Below, piece by piece: positions 18,643-26,538 of a DNA stretch of 64,000 nt (position 1 is its first letter; each line of letters begins with the position of its first letter). This stretch comes from Spirosoma taeanense. GTDB lineage: Bacteria > Bacteroidota > Bacteroidia > Cytophagales > Spirosomataceae. The stretch covers positions 1,550,001 to 1,614,000 of the forward strand of contig NZ_CP053435.1 of NCBI RefSeq assembly GCF_013127955.1, in the 5' to 3' direction. Both the position numbers and the translations under genes were made by a program. A model generated the notes under the pieces. The model had not been told where the DNA came from, did no database searches, and saw only the letters and a list, made by a program, of their open reading frames with translations.

Positions 18643-19157
18643 GGAGGGAACGACCTGTGCCACACCGCTTCGATATGGCACAGCTAACTGCCAGTAAAAT
18701 TACGGGATTCGGGCCAGTAACGCGTGAAACAGGCGTTAAAAAACGTTAAGTCAGCCCCTGAGTCATCACCCGCGAAACCACTCTGAACAGGCGGACTCAC
18801 GCAGTTAATCGTAATAACAAATAGTTTGAGCAGGTAATTGTTTACGTGGGCATCATGCGTATACCTGATTCGTTGAGTAAGCTAAAAAAAGAATGTTCGT
18901 CGTTTCGTGGGACGTTGAATTGCAATATATATTCCAACTAGGTATTATTGTGCTTAGAGCGGTTACTTAAGGAGATCTTCCCAAAAAGGCTCGTAGAACT
19001 GGTATGCTTAGCTATGAAGTCTTAGCTATCTATGCTTCGGTGTTAAGCGTTCATGCGTAAAATACTCTGTTGGAAGTCGATAAAATGCGGAACTATAATC
19101 CGCTGATAGCCAATCGGTCATAAGCGAATAGTTCCGCGAAATCGCGTACAATACTAT
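18643..19157. other. Gene-free stretch leading into the cassette array
   Basis: About 515 bp with no credible gene and no integrase. At its right end GTACAA (19146-19151) and TTGTAC (19159-19164) form a short inverted pair that ends at the first GTTGTAC box, so this may be the left boundary (attI-like or a worn attC-like site). Confidence 0.55.
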
Positions 19158-19665
19158 GTTGTACGGAGATGCTCCCTACCTCCCCTTGCTTTTGTCCTAT
19201 TTTTGGGCTAGCTTGTCGGCGCGGGGAAGCTCGCTTACAAAGCTCCCGACAAGCTAGCCCAAAAATGCACGGCCAACCGCTTCAGCCCATCCCCCGGACT
19301 GGATGGGTGTAAACGGACAGTCAAGCTGTCGGTCGAGCCGGTCGACGCTCGTACAACATCGTGAGGGTGTAAGCCGCTGTCGCTACGCTCCCCGGCTTCA
19401 CCCTCACGGTCGTTGTACGGAGATGCTCCCTACCTCCCCTTGCTTTTGTCCTATTTTTGGGCTAGCTTGTCGGCGCGGGGAAGCTCGCTTACAAAGCTCC
19501 CGACAAGCTAGCCCAAAAATGCACGGCCAACCGCTTCAGCCCATCCCCCGGACTGGATGGGTGTAAACGGACAGTCAAGCTGTCGGTCGAGCCGGTCGAC
19601 GCTCGTACAACATCGTGAGGGTGTAAGCCGCTGTCGCTACGCTCCCCGGCTTCACCCTCACGGTC
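19158..19665 (+). repeat. Two tandem identical copies of a 254-bp cassette with no gene
   Basis: Positions 19158-19411 and 19412-19665 read identically by eye. Each unit begins with TTGTAC after a G and carries GTACAAC near its end, the relation expected between the two ends of one integron cassette. Each unit is full of inverted repeats: a perfect 21-bp stem (19199-19219 with 19246-19266, 26-nt loop; repeated at +254), CCCATCC/GGATGGG, GACAG/CTGTC and the attC-like arms. No ORF looks like a protein. The content could be structured RNA. Confidence 0.85.
19351..19418 (+). repeat. attC-like site, copy 1
   Basis: The R''-like box GTACAAC (19351-19357) and R'-like box GTTGTAC (19412-19418) are fully complementary. 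The inner arms CGTGAGGGTG and CACCCTCACG pair, with short unpaired spacers between boxes and arms. GACAG occurs 35 bp before R''. Confidence 0.6.
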
Positions 19666-19672
19666 GTTGGGT
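19605..19672 (+). repeat. attC-like site, copy 2
   Basis: Same inner arms as copy 1, with R'' GTACAAC (19605-19611). The right box is GTTGGGT (19666-19672), because it now borders a different cassette. The change occurs just after the G of GTT, where integron integrases cut. Confidence 0.62.
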
Positions 19673-19832
19673 GGCAGGAATAAGATGGGCGTCAAAGGCG
19701 GGTTATCGGCGACAGCGGAGCCGCCCCGACAGGCAGGCTGTTGGCTCGTTGGGCAGCTTCGGTTGACAGCGTGAACGCCCCGGCAGGCACGCTTTTATGA
19801 TTCTATTTTCAGCTTTCGAGCGACAGAGAAAT

Positions 19833-20339
19833 ATGAATGGAGAGAAACTTTATAACCTGATCGACAAACAAGTCGAAAAGTCAGTCTTCCTATTTGCGGC
19901 TGATGAAGGGGTCTATGGCTTGTGGGAATTTGTACAAGAAGTAAACTTCGAGTTCTTGACCATTGCCGAAAAATATGCCATTGCCTACGATTTACTGAAG
20001 GAATTACTCTTGGATGAGTTATTAATTCTTGAAGAGTTCACAAGTACGGATTTAACTCAAAAAGTTAAGAACATTGAAGTAACGGAACTTGAATCCATAT
20101 TGAGCCGCCCATTTTCTTGGTACCCAAGCGGAACACCAACCTATTCAGTCTCTATTACTCAAAGAGGCATCGATTATCTGGAAAAACTGAGTGAACTGGA
20201 AAGGCAAAACTTAAGCAACGGCTTTTTAGAAGTGCTTAATAGGGGTAGTTTTCCGTCGACAGGATGCACGTCCCGAAAGCGGGTTTGCAGCCCAACCTCC
20301 GCTGACTGCGCCTACGCAGACACGCACAAGAACGCATGA
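19833..20339 (+). CDS. Hypothetical cassette-borne protein
   Basis: I start at MNGEKLYNLIDKQVEKSVFL, twelve codons inside the longest frame (168 residues). It is acidic and helical, AT-rich compared with the core genes, and has no domain I recognise. The last ~30 codons are suspicious: they translate the repeated GACAGGATGCACG motif and the attC-like R'' box, and the stop lies inside the IS110 end. The native end was probably near residue 140, or a late frameshift has removed it. It follows a 166-bp leader from the cassette boundary. Confidence 0.6.
   Translation: MNGEKLYNLIDKQVEKSVFLFAADEGVYGLWEFVQEVNFEFLTIAEKYAIAYDLLKELLLDELLILEEFTSTDLTQKVKNIEVTELESILSRPFSWYPSGTPTYSVSITQRGIDYLEKLSELERQNLSNGFLEVLNRGSFPSTGCTSRKRVCSPTSADCAYADTHKNA
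20290..20296 (+). repeat. Left half of an attC-like site split by IS110
   Basis: CAGCCCAAC with R'' GCCCAAC at 20290-20296 lies 32 bp after a GACAGGATGCACG motif (20258-20270), as at the other sites, but the matching inner arm is missing here. It is found 1.7 kb away at 22011, on the other side of the insertion sequence. Confidence 0.6.
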
Positions 20340-20595
20340 GACCAGCAAACGACCCCTTAGCCCTATCTTTGCAAAGCTATCAGTAGCCCCTTTGTGGGAA
20401 GATCGTCCCCTTTTCTGGTGCTAAACAACCCGGCCAACCTCCCGATCCGGCTATCGGCCATCGGCCTTTCTTCAGAAGGCCATGCCCTGAACACGCCACT
20501 GGTGGAACGGCCGCGCCGTTACCCCGTACATCCTACTTATTGTTTTTAGATGATAGCCCACTGGTAGCTTTTTTGTAAACCTGCTAACCCGTTTC
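20340..20595 (+). ncRNA. Predicted bridge RNA of the IS110 element
   Basis: This is the non-coding left end of the IS110 element, rich in short inverted repeats (for example CCGAT...ATCGG around 20440-20462 and GGCC-based pairs). In the IS110 group this segment encodes a bridge RNA whose loops pair with target and donor. Placement is by position only; I could not fold it. Confidence 0.35.
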
Positions 20596-20599
20596 GACC

Positions 20600-21976
20600 A
20601 TGAACCAGCAGACACAAGACTATCGCAAAATGCCCATCGTTCACCAGCAGGTAGCGGGCGTGGACATCGGCTCTCAGTTTCATGTCGTGGCTATCGGCGA
20701 CGACCCCAAGCAACACGTCCAGCAATTCGGCGTGTCCACCAAAGAACTGTTTCGGTTGGCCCAATGGCTGACTGACAACCAAGTGAAGCACGTAGCTATG
20801 GAAGCCACTGGCGGTTATGAACGACCCCTGGTCAACGTCTTACAGGAAGCCGATTTCGAGGTATTGGTCACTGCCGGGGCTAACACGAAAAACTATCGGC
20901 GGTTCAAATCCGATACGTCGGATGCGATTCACATTCGTACTCTGCATAGTCTGGGCTTATTACCCCCCATCTTTCTGCCCGACGAGTTCTCGACGCTCAT
21001 CCGGCCCTTAGTTCGCTTGCGCCGGAGTCTGGTCGAGGATGCTGCCGACTACATTCGCCGTATCCAGAAGGCCCTGCGGGCGGGTAATGTGCGGCTGGAT
21101 GCGGTGCTGACCGATACGAATTCGGTGTCGGGTTTGCGGATCATTGCCGCCATCTGTCAGGGCCAGGAAGACCCCCTTAAACTGGCCGAACTGGTTGATA
21201 GCCATTGTAAAAAGAAACCTGCCGAAATCATCGAATTGCTTGGGGGCAACTGGAACGGGGCTATGCGTTTTGAAGTGCGGAGCAATTACCGGCTCTACCT
21301 GAATCTACAAGCTGAAATTGCTGAGTTAGACAAGGAACTTGACCAGCACTTCACGGACCATACAAAGGGACTAAAACAGCCTACCGCCGTAACCGACCCG
21401 ACGGTAGGTCGTCAGAAGTTGCGCCAATCCCGCAACACCCCCCGGTTGCCCATTGAGCAGTATGCTCATAAACTGTTGGGCGTTGACCTAAGCAATATAC
21501 CGGGCTTTGGGCGGGATGCCTTACTGACGTTCATAGCCGAAGTCGGTGAGTCGATTAGCAAGTTTCACTCGGCCAAAGCCTTTGCCAAGTGGTTGGGTTT
21601 CACTCCGAACAACAAAGCATCAGGCGGTAAAGTGTTGTCGAAGAAGACCTTGAAGAACAAATCAACGTTGCCTAACACGTTTCGGATGGTGGCCAACTCG
21701 CTGGGCAACATGAAAAAGCCTAATCCGATGACAGCGTTTTTTCAGCGGATCGCTTACCGGGCGGGTCGGATCAAGGCCATCACCGCTACGGCGCGGAAGC
21801 TGGCGGTGGTCGTTTACAAAATGCTCACGACGGGGGAGGCTTATGAGCCAGCAAAATTAGTGCGGGACATCGCCCAGGTAAAGCAGCAACAAATTCGACA
21901 AATCAGGAAAAAGCTGGCCAAATTCGAGATTACAGGGCAGGATTTGGGTCTTTTTGCTACCTTAGGGGCAGCTTGA
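20600..21976 (+). CDS. IS110-family transposase (DEDD recombinase)
   Basis: This 458-residue protein has the N-terminal RuvC-like DEDD domain (Asp in VAGVDIGSQ, Glu in MEATGGYE, Asp pair in KSDTSDA). Its C-terminal IS116/IS110/IS902 domain has the helix-hairpin-helix-like LSNIPGFGRDALL and a segment with the conserved Ser (NNKASGGKVLSKKT). These enzymes excise a circular intermediate and integrate it without long duplications, guided by bridge RNA. It is longer than many members (about 330-420) but looks intact. Confidence 0.93.
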   Translation: MNQQTQDYRKMPIVHQQVAGVDIGSQFHVVAIGDDPKQHVQQFGVSTKELFRLAQWLTDNQVKHVAMEATGGYERPLVNVLQEADFEVLVTAGANTKNYRRFKSDTSDAIHIRTLHSLGLLPPIFLPDEFSTLIRPLVRLRRSLVEDAADYIRRIQKALRAGNVRLDAVLTDTNSVSGLRIIAAICQGQEDPLKLAELVDSHCKKKPAEIIELLGGNWNGAMRFEVRSNYRLYLNLQAEIAELDKELDQHFTDHTKGLKQPTAVTDPTVGRQKLRQSRNTPRLPIEQYAHKLLGVDLSNIPGFGRDALLTFIAEVGESISKFHSAKAFAKWLGFTPNNKASGGKVLSKKTLKNKSTLPNTFRMVANSLGNMKKPNPMTAFFQRIAYRAGRIKAITATARKLAVVVYKMLTTGEAYEPAKLVRDIAQVKQQQIRQIRKKLAKFEITGQDLGLFATLGAA

Positions 21977-22004
21977 AAATGAGGGAGTTAGAAGGCATTC
22001 GTAC

Positions 22005-22087
22005 ATCAAACAGAGGGTGTAAAGGTGAAAACCGTTCGGGTTCAGGGTAGTTTTACCCTCATCCATCAGCCCTCTGGGGCGTTGGGT
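22005..22087 (+). repeat. Right half of the IS110-split attC-like site
   Basis: The arm CAGAGGG-TG (from 22011) pairs with CA-G-CCCTCTG, leaving one extra base, and the R' box GTTGGGT lies at 22081-22087. The segment TCAAAC just before the arm is also present in the intact site at 23632, which supports that the R'' half now at 20290 was once adjacent. Confidence 0.68.
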
Positions 22088-22326
22088 GGAGAAAATAGCC
22101 AGTAACGTAGCGGTGGGCTTGTGTGCGACAGGCAGCACGTCCCGACACAAGGCGGTTTTGGCGCGTTGTTCGGCTTCGGTCGACACGAGAATCGCCCCAA
22201 TTGAACGAGTTTAGGCTTTCATTTCCGGGTTGCGGCTGACAGGGTGAACGCCTTAGTCAGGTATCTTAAGCAAGACAACATCTGACAAATTTAATTCCAT
22301 CAAACGGGTCGAAATACTTAAAGAAA
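22088..22326 (+). other. Cassette leader with GACAGG/GGTGAACGCC motifs
   Basis: This non-coding leader of about 240 bp precedes the VWA gene. It contains degenerate copies of the array-specific motif, including GCGACAGGCAGCACGTCCCG and GCTGACAGGGTGAACGCC. Leaders of similar length (about 170-280 bp) precede four other cassette genes; a promoter could lie here. Confidence 0.5.
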
Positions 22327-23541
22327 ATGCAAACAGTTACAGAGATTTTGATTGATTTTTCCACGAGCATGAAAGAGAAGTTAGCTTTAACTAAGCAAGC
22401 TCTATTAAATGATATTATTCCTAACCTTGATTACTCTGCAAGAATAGGAATCAAAACTTTTTCAGCAGCTAATGATAAAAACCCTATTATAAAAACAATT
22501 TTACCGCTTTCTGTTACTAACAAAGAGCAGTTAACTCAGGCTGTTAATAAATTGGATAACCCAGATGGTAATACGCCTATTGCAGCAGCAATAAAGAGTG
22601 CAGTGGACAGCTTAAAAGAGTTTATGACCTATGACAAAAAAATAATTTTGGTCACCGACGGTGAGGAAAATTGTGGAGGTGATTATACAGTAGAGGTTAA
22701 CAAAGCAAAAACAGAGGGTGTAAATTGCCAAATTCATATTATTGGAATTGGTCTTAGCCCTCAAGCTATACAACAGGCACAAAGTATTTCAAAAACTTCA
22801 AATGGCACATTTAGCCATATTCAATATGCAAAAGATACCGTTTACAGCCAAAGTACTATTAAGCAGAATTTAACTACTTTTTATGCATCTGTAAGGCCGC
22901 CAGTGCCACAGCCTGTTAATTTACCTAATGTACCGCAGCAAATCACAGTTCAACAGAATAACACGAATCCAGTAAAGGTAGCTGAACCTAAGCCGAAAGC
23001 AGAACCAATCCCACATCCAGTAAATGATAATACAGGCCCAAAAGATGATGAGCACGCCTTGAAAGATGAAGCTATAAAAACCTTGATTGATGACGTTCGA
23101 GAGATTAAAAATCAGCTACAAGAAATAAAAAGGAAAAGCGAAGCGGTTCCCGATGTCGTTGAAGATGCTGAATTGAACGAACGTATTCGTCAATTAAGTG
23201 AAGAGTTTATCTTTGAAATACTGAAGCGGAAATATGCTGATAGAGTTAAATGGCTAAACCAAAACGGCGAAGCTTATGAGGACCATGACTTTGAAATTAT
23301 TGATATTGACGGTTCAATAGAGTATTATATTGAATGCAAAGGAGCAGCGAAAAACAACTCGACGTTTTACTTAACAAAAAATGAATGGCGGCTTTTTCTA
23401 AATCACACAAAAAATTATCAAATCTATTTTGTAAAAAGCACACTTAGTACCCCATCTCACATATTCATTGACAATCTAATGGATTGGTTATCAAAAGGTA
23501 AAGTTGTCCCTTATTTGAAGGAGCGGCAGGTAGTTAAATAA
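22327..23541 (+). CDS. VWA-domain protein fused to a DUF3883/NOV-type nuclease-like domain
   Basis: This 404-residue protein starts with a von Willebrand A domain (residues ~5-190) with a MIDAS site: D10-F-S12-T-S14, a downstream Thr (GNTPI) and LVTDGEEN. A Pro/Gln-rich linker (~195-245) and a charged coiled coil (~250-300) lead to a C-terminal region like DUF3883 (NO VEIN C-terminal): a DHDFEI segment (D319-D321) and YIECKGA (Glu336, Lys338), as in PD-(D/E)xK nucleases, then FYLTKNEWR and YQIYFV. A metal-regulated nuclease in defence is plausible but inferred. AT-rich and clearly foreign. The gene forms its own cassette, with an attC-like site 90 bp after its stop. Confidence 0.85.
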   Translation: MQTVTEILIDFSTSMKEKLALTKQALLNDIIPNLDYSARIGIKTFSAANDKNPIIKTILPLSVTNKEQLTQAVNKLDNPDGNTPIAAAIKSAVDSLKEFMTYDKKIILVTDGEENCGGDYTVEVNKAKTEGVNCQIHIIGIGLSPQAIQQAQSISKTSNGTFSHIQYAKDTVYSQSTIKQNLTTFYASVRPPVPQPVNLPNVPQQITVQQNNTNPVKVAEPKPKAEPIPHPVNDNTGPKDDEHALKDEAIKTLIDDVREIKNQLQEIKRKSEAVPDVVEDAELNERIRQLSEEFIFEILKRKYADRVKWLNQNGEAYEDHDFEIIDIDGSIEYYIECKGAAKNNSTFYLTKNEWRLFLNHTKNYQIYFVKSTLSTPSHIFIDNLMDWLSKGKVVPYLKERQVVK

Positions 23542-23631
23542 GAACGCGTTTTTTTAACCTTTGTTGAGTAATTCGCTTAGCGAAGGGTAGCTTTTCGGTG
23601 ACAGGATGCACGCCCCGAGGGACGCTTTGCA
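23542..23631 (+). other. Spacer between VWA gene and attC-like site
   Basis: Short non-coding segment with the conserved GACAGGATGCACG motif at 23600-23612, exactly 32 bp before the R'' box. Confidence 0.5.
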
Positions 23632-23716
23632 GCCCAATCAAACGAGGGTGTAAAGGTTCAAGTACGATTGTTCAGTAACGTAGTGTCATCACCATCAGCC
23701 CTCGCGGTAGTTGGGT
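23632..23716 (+). repeat. attC-like site after the VWA cassette
   Basis: 85 bp. R'' is GCCCAAT (23632-23638) and R' is GTTGGGT (23710-23716). The inner arm CGAGGG-TG pairs with CA-G-CCCTCG, leaving one unpaired base in the right arm. Unpaired spacers of 5-6 nt separate boxes and arms. Confidence 0.72.
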
Positions 23717-23987
23717 GGAGCAGCCAAGTAAGTGGCGTGGGCGGGTTCCGTGCGACAATGTAAACGCCCCGCGTGGGCAAGTTTTTGGCTTCCATTTTCG
23801 GGTCTCGTGTGACACAGTGAAGGCCCCGAAAGTCGGTGTTTGAATTTTTTTGGACAGGTTCCTTGCGACAGGGCGCACGTCTCGACAGTTAGAGTTTAAC
23901 AAGACTTGATACAAAGGCTTGAGCGTGCGTTTTAATAAATCACCCAAAATTTTGACAGTAGATAATACAACTGTAGAAACTTAGATT
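23717..23987 (+). other. Leader of the TIR/SLATT cassette
   Basis: About 270 bp without a gene. It holds at least three degenerate copies of the array motif (GTGCGACAATGTAAACGCCCC, GTGTGACACAGTGAAGGCCCC, TTGCGACAGGGCGCACGTC), spaced about 65-70 bp. It shares GTGGCGTGGGCGGGTTCCG with the leader at 29977-30244. Confidence 0.55.
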
Positions 23988-24034
23988 ATGGCAAGAAAGT
24001 GTTATATATCCTTCAAGACTGAGGATATTGCTTA

Positions 24035-24896
24035 GAGCGTGTTTTGGAATTGAGAAAGGCTGAGCGTCAGGGCATCTTTGTGTCGACCAAGACATGAAGT
24101 AATGACCAAACAGTGGACTCCACTGACTGACGCTCAGTGGACAGCAATTTCGCCTTTTTTGCCTATTCAGCGCAAACGCCAGCATGATCTTAGACGCATT
24201 GTCAATGCCATCTTGTGGCCGCTACGCACCGGATGCCAATGGCGTAATATGCCTTTTGAGGGCCTGCCCTGGCAAAGCGTTTGTTATTATTTCCATCGCT
24301 GGAAACAGGATGGAACCATTGAGCGATTGAATGCCGCACTCAACGAGTTGGATCGGCTCCGTAACGGACGGGCAGCCCTGCCCTCAGTGCTATGTATTGA
24401 CACACAGTCCATTAAGTTAGCTCCCATGAGTGGTGAGTATCGTGGTCTGGATGCTCACAAACGCGTGAACGGTCGTAAACGCACGTTTGTGGTCGACACC
24501 CAGGGTCGCTTATGGGTGGCTGACGTAGGGGCTGCTAATGAAGCAGACGGGGCATTGGGGGTTGGCCTAATCGCTGATGTGGTATGGCGGGTGGGTGAAC
24601 ACTTGGAGAAGGTGTATGGCGATCAAGCTTACAACGGCGTGTTCGCCCATACACTGGCTGAGTGGAGTATTGAGTTTGAGAAGGCTTCCCGACCTGAATC
24701 GGCTCGAGGCTTCGTACCCGTAGCTAAACGATGGGTCGTGGAGCGAACAATTGCGTGGACCAATTTCTTCCGGCGTGTGGTCAAGGATTACGAGTACACC
24801 ACATCTTCTTCGGTGAGTTGGCTATATTTAGCTAATATTCAACTTATGCTACAACGTATCTAGCCTCCAAGCCAAACATAATTCCAAAACACGTTC
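24035..24896 (+). mobile_element. IS5-family insertion sequence (862 bp)
   Basis: The 17-bp terminal inverted repeats are GAGCGTGTTTTGGAATT and, reverse-complemented on the right, GAACGTGTTTTGGAATT (one mismatch). The 3-bp target duplication TTA is present at 24032-24034 and 24897-24899. It encodes one transposase and is inserted in codon 16 of the TIR-like gene. Intact ends and duplication suggest a recent jump. Confidence 0.93.
24102..24863 (+). CDS. IS5-family transposase
   Basis: This protein has about 253 residues. I start at MTKQWTPLTDAQW, the conserved beginning of this group, eight codons inside the longest frame. An N-terminal DUF4096-like helical domain (WTAISPFLP, LRTGCQWRNMP) is followed by the DDE core with Asp in CIDTQSIK, Asp in VYGDQAYNG and Glu in KRWVVERTIAW, all present. 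It appears functional in a single frame. Confidence 0.94.
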   Translation: MTKQWTPLTDAQWTAISPFLPIQRKRQHDLRRIVNAILWPLRTGCQWRNMPFEGLPWQSVCYYFHRWKQDGTIERLNAALNELDRLRNGRAALPSVLCIDTQSIKLAPMSGEYRGLDAHKRVNGRKRTFVVDTQGRLWVADVGAANEADGALGVGLIADVVWRVGEHLEKVYGDQAYNGVFAHTLAEWSIEFEKASRPESARGFVPVAKRWVVERTIAWTNFFRRVVKDYEYTTSSSVSWLYLANIQLMLQRI

Positions 24897-25449
24897 TTAC
24901 AAAAATTACATACAAACGTACCTTAACATTGAGATGATTGATAAGTCATTAAATGAACCAGTAAATTCACTTGATGAAGACTATATAATGCGAGTTATAA
25001 GACAAAATTATTTATCTGACTCAACTGTAACAATTCATTTAATAGGTCTATATGGTGCAGAAAATAGAAGACAGTATGAACAAAGATTTATCAAAAGAGA
25101 GCTACAGGCTTCTTTGTATCATGGTTTAGGCAATACCCAAAATGGCGTTTTAGGAATAGTATTGCCTGATTTATATAATGCGGTTTATTGTGGTTCAGGA
25201 ATTTGTCCTAAATGTGGAAACTCGCACAATTACGTTTACATAAACGATTCAACAACTATAAAAGAATTTAGTTACAACTACTATATTCCTAAGCTTAATA
25301 AATGCTCATGGGGTGAAGAAGATAGATTTTGCGTACTTGTAAAGTGGGAAGACTTTGTAAAAAATCCTGAGTTTTATATTGAACAGGCATTTCAGAAGCG
25401 AAACGCTGATATCTCTAATTACACACGGTTAAGACCTTAAATAATTAAT

Positions 25450-26358
25450 ATGACTGTGAATAGTCTACCAAAAATAGCAGAAAAAGACTTTACGAGTTTT
25501 TACGTAGCCTCTGATTCGGCTTCAAAAAAAGCGCAATCTGATTACGTATCCATAATAGCTGTAGATTTAATTTCAATGTTAATAGCTTCTGCGATTGCAA
25601 CGTATAATTATCAATCCGAACAATCAAAGAAAATTTTGTATATTATTTCAGGCACTTTACTTCTATTAAGTTTAGTATTAACAGTTGTCTTGTTGTCTAA
25701 AAAATTTGAGGATATATGGTATCAAGGTAGAGCTTTAGCGGAATCTTGTAAAACACTTACATGGAGATTTATGATGCGCTCTGAACTATTTGAGGATACT
25801 GTTCCTTTGAACCAAGCAAAGCAAAAATTTATTGATCGAGTACAAGAATTAAGTAAAGAGTTTTTAGAATTAAATAAGATTTTGGATACAGAATTATTAA
25901 ACAAGCCTGTAATTACACAAAGTATGATTAACGTAAGAAGTCTTTCACTTGAGAATAGAAAAGAATACTATATACAAAACAGAATTGAAGATCAAAAAAA
26001 TTGGTATGCAACAAAAGCACAATTCAATAAAAATAGATATAATTCATGGTTCACTGTTATTATTATTGCTCAGTCAGTGTCATTAATTAGTATTGTTTAT
26101 TTGATTAATAGCCCAAATTCTAACTGGAACTTTGTTGGGTTTTTCACTACTATTTCAGCTTCGGCAATTAGTTGGTTACAGTTAAAAAGACACCAAGAAT
26201 TGAAACAGGCTTATACAACAGCTTCGCAAGAACTAAACTTAATAGTATCTTTAGCTGACGAGATTACAGGTGAAAACGAATTTTCCAAATTCGTTTTGGA
26301 TTCGGAGAATGCAGTGTCTCGGGAACATACATTGTGGCTTGCTCAAAGGAGAAGATAG
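25450..26358 (+). CDS. SLATT/DUF4231-like membrane protein (predicted defence effector)
   Basis: This 302-residue protein has two pairs of transmembrane helices (about 30-48/58-77 and 196-215/220-238), each followed by long charged helices, the pattern of SLATT domains. It contains IWYQGRALAESCKTLTWRF and a later YATKAQFNKNRYNSWF-type segment. SLATT proteins associate with nucleotide-sensing or TIR/SLOG proteins and are predicted to form pores that kill or arrest infected cells. It follows the broken TIR-like gene by 9 bp, so the pair was probably an operon. The intact effector without its TIR partner may be inert. AT-rich and foreign. Confidence 0.8.
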   Translation: MTVNSLPKIAEKDFTSFYVASDSASKKAQSDYVSIIAVDLISMLIASAIATYNYQSEQSKKILYIISGTLLLLSLVLTVVLLSKKFEDIWYQGRALAESCKTLTWRFMMRSELFEDTVPLNQAKQKFIDRVQELSKEFLELNKILDTELLNKPVITQSMINVRSLSLENRKEYYIQNRIEDQKNWYATKAQFNKNRYNSWFTVIIIAQSVSLISIVYLINSPNSNWNFVGFFTTISASAISWLQLKRHQELKQAYTTASQELNLIVSLADEITGENEFSKFVLDSENAVSREHTLWLAQRRR

Positions 26359-26392
26359 AAGGGGGCTTATTTTTCTTGTATTCTGAATAGGA

Positions 26393-26456
26393 AAGTCACC
26401 GGTGGCAGGCTTGTAAAAGCTTCTACGTTGCTATTAACCCCCTGCGGTCATTGGTA
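26393..26456 (+). repeat. Degenerate attC-like remnant
   Basis: GGCAGG-cttgtaaaag and CCCCCTGCGGTC-ATTGGTA resemble the arms and right box of the site at 29891-29976 (including the TGTAAA-like segment), but pairing is reduced to GCAGG/CCTGC and the R'' box is lost. It would separate the TIR/SLATT cassette from the next gene. Confidence 0.35.
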
Positions 26457-26538
26457 ATCCGAAGTAGTATAAAGTGTGCACTTCTTATTTTGATAGAAAA
26501 GCTTACGAACTGACAAACCAGAATTAACTATAAAGGAA

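Larger units (their letters stand above)
20297..22004 (+). mobile_element. IS110-family insertion sequence inside an attC-like site
   Basis: The element is bounded by the two halves of one attC-like site; ends are given to within about 7 bp. It has no terminal inverted repeats, a ~300-bp non-coding left end, the transposase gene and only ~30 bp after it. That layout fits the IS110 subgroup, whose bridge RNA lies upstream of the transposase. Some IS1111/IS110 relatives are known to target attC sites. Confidence 0.78.
23988..25440 (+). pseudogene. TIR-like (DUF1863/ThsB-type) gene interrupted by IS5
   Basis: The true start is the ATG at 23988 (MARKCYISFKTEDIA). After 47 nt the reading frame is broken by the IS5 element; it resumes exactly in frame at 24900 when the IS and one TTA copy are removed, giving a 195-residue protein that continues YKNYIQTYLNIEMIDKSLNEP. 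The VFISF-like first strand, DEDYIMRVIRQNYLSDSTVTIHLIG, KRELQASLYHG and NGVLGIVLP fit the MTH538-type TIR-like family, which senses or makes nucleotide signals in defence. The remaining frame (ATG 24934, 168 residues) lacks the first strand and is probably inactive. The SLATT gene follows 9 bp after its stop. Confidence 0.85.

Noticed and set aside
19158..19665. CRISPR array
   Set aside because: Only two long tandem units with no short repeats and unique spacers; no cas genes.
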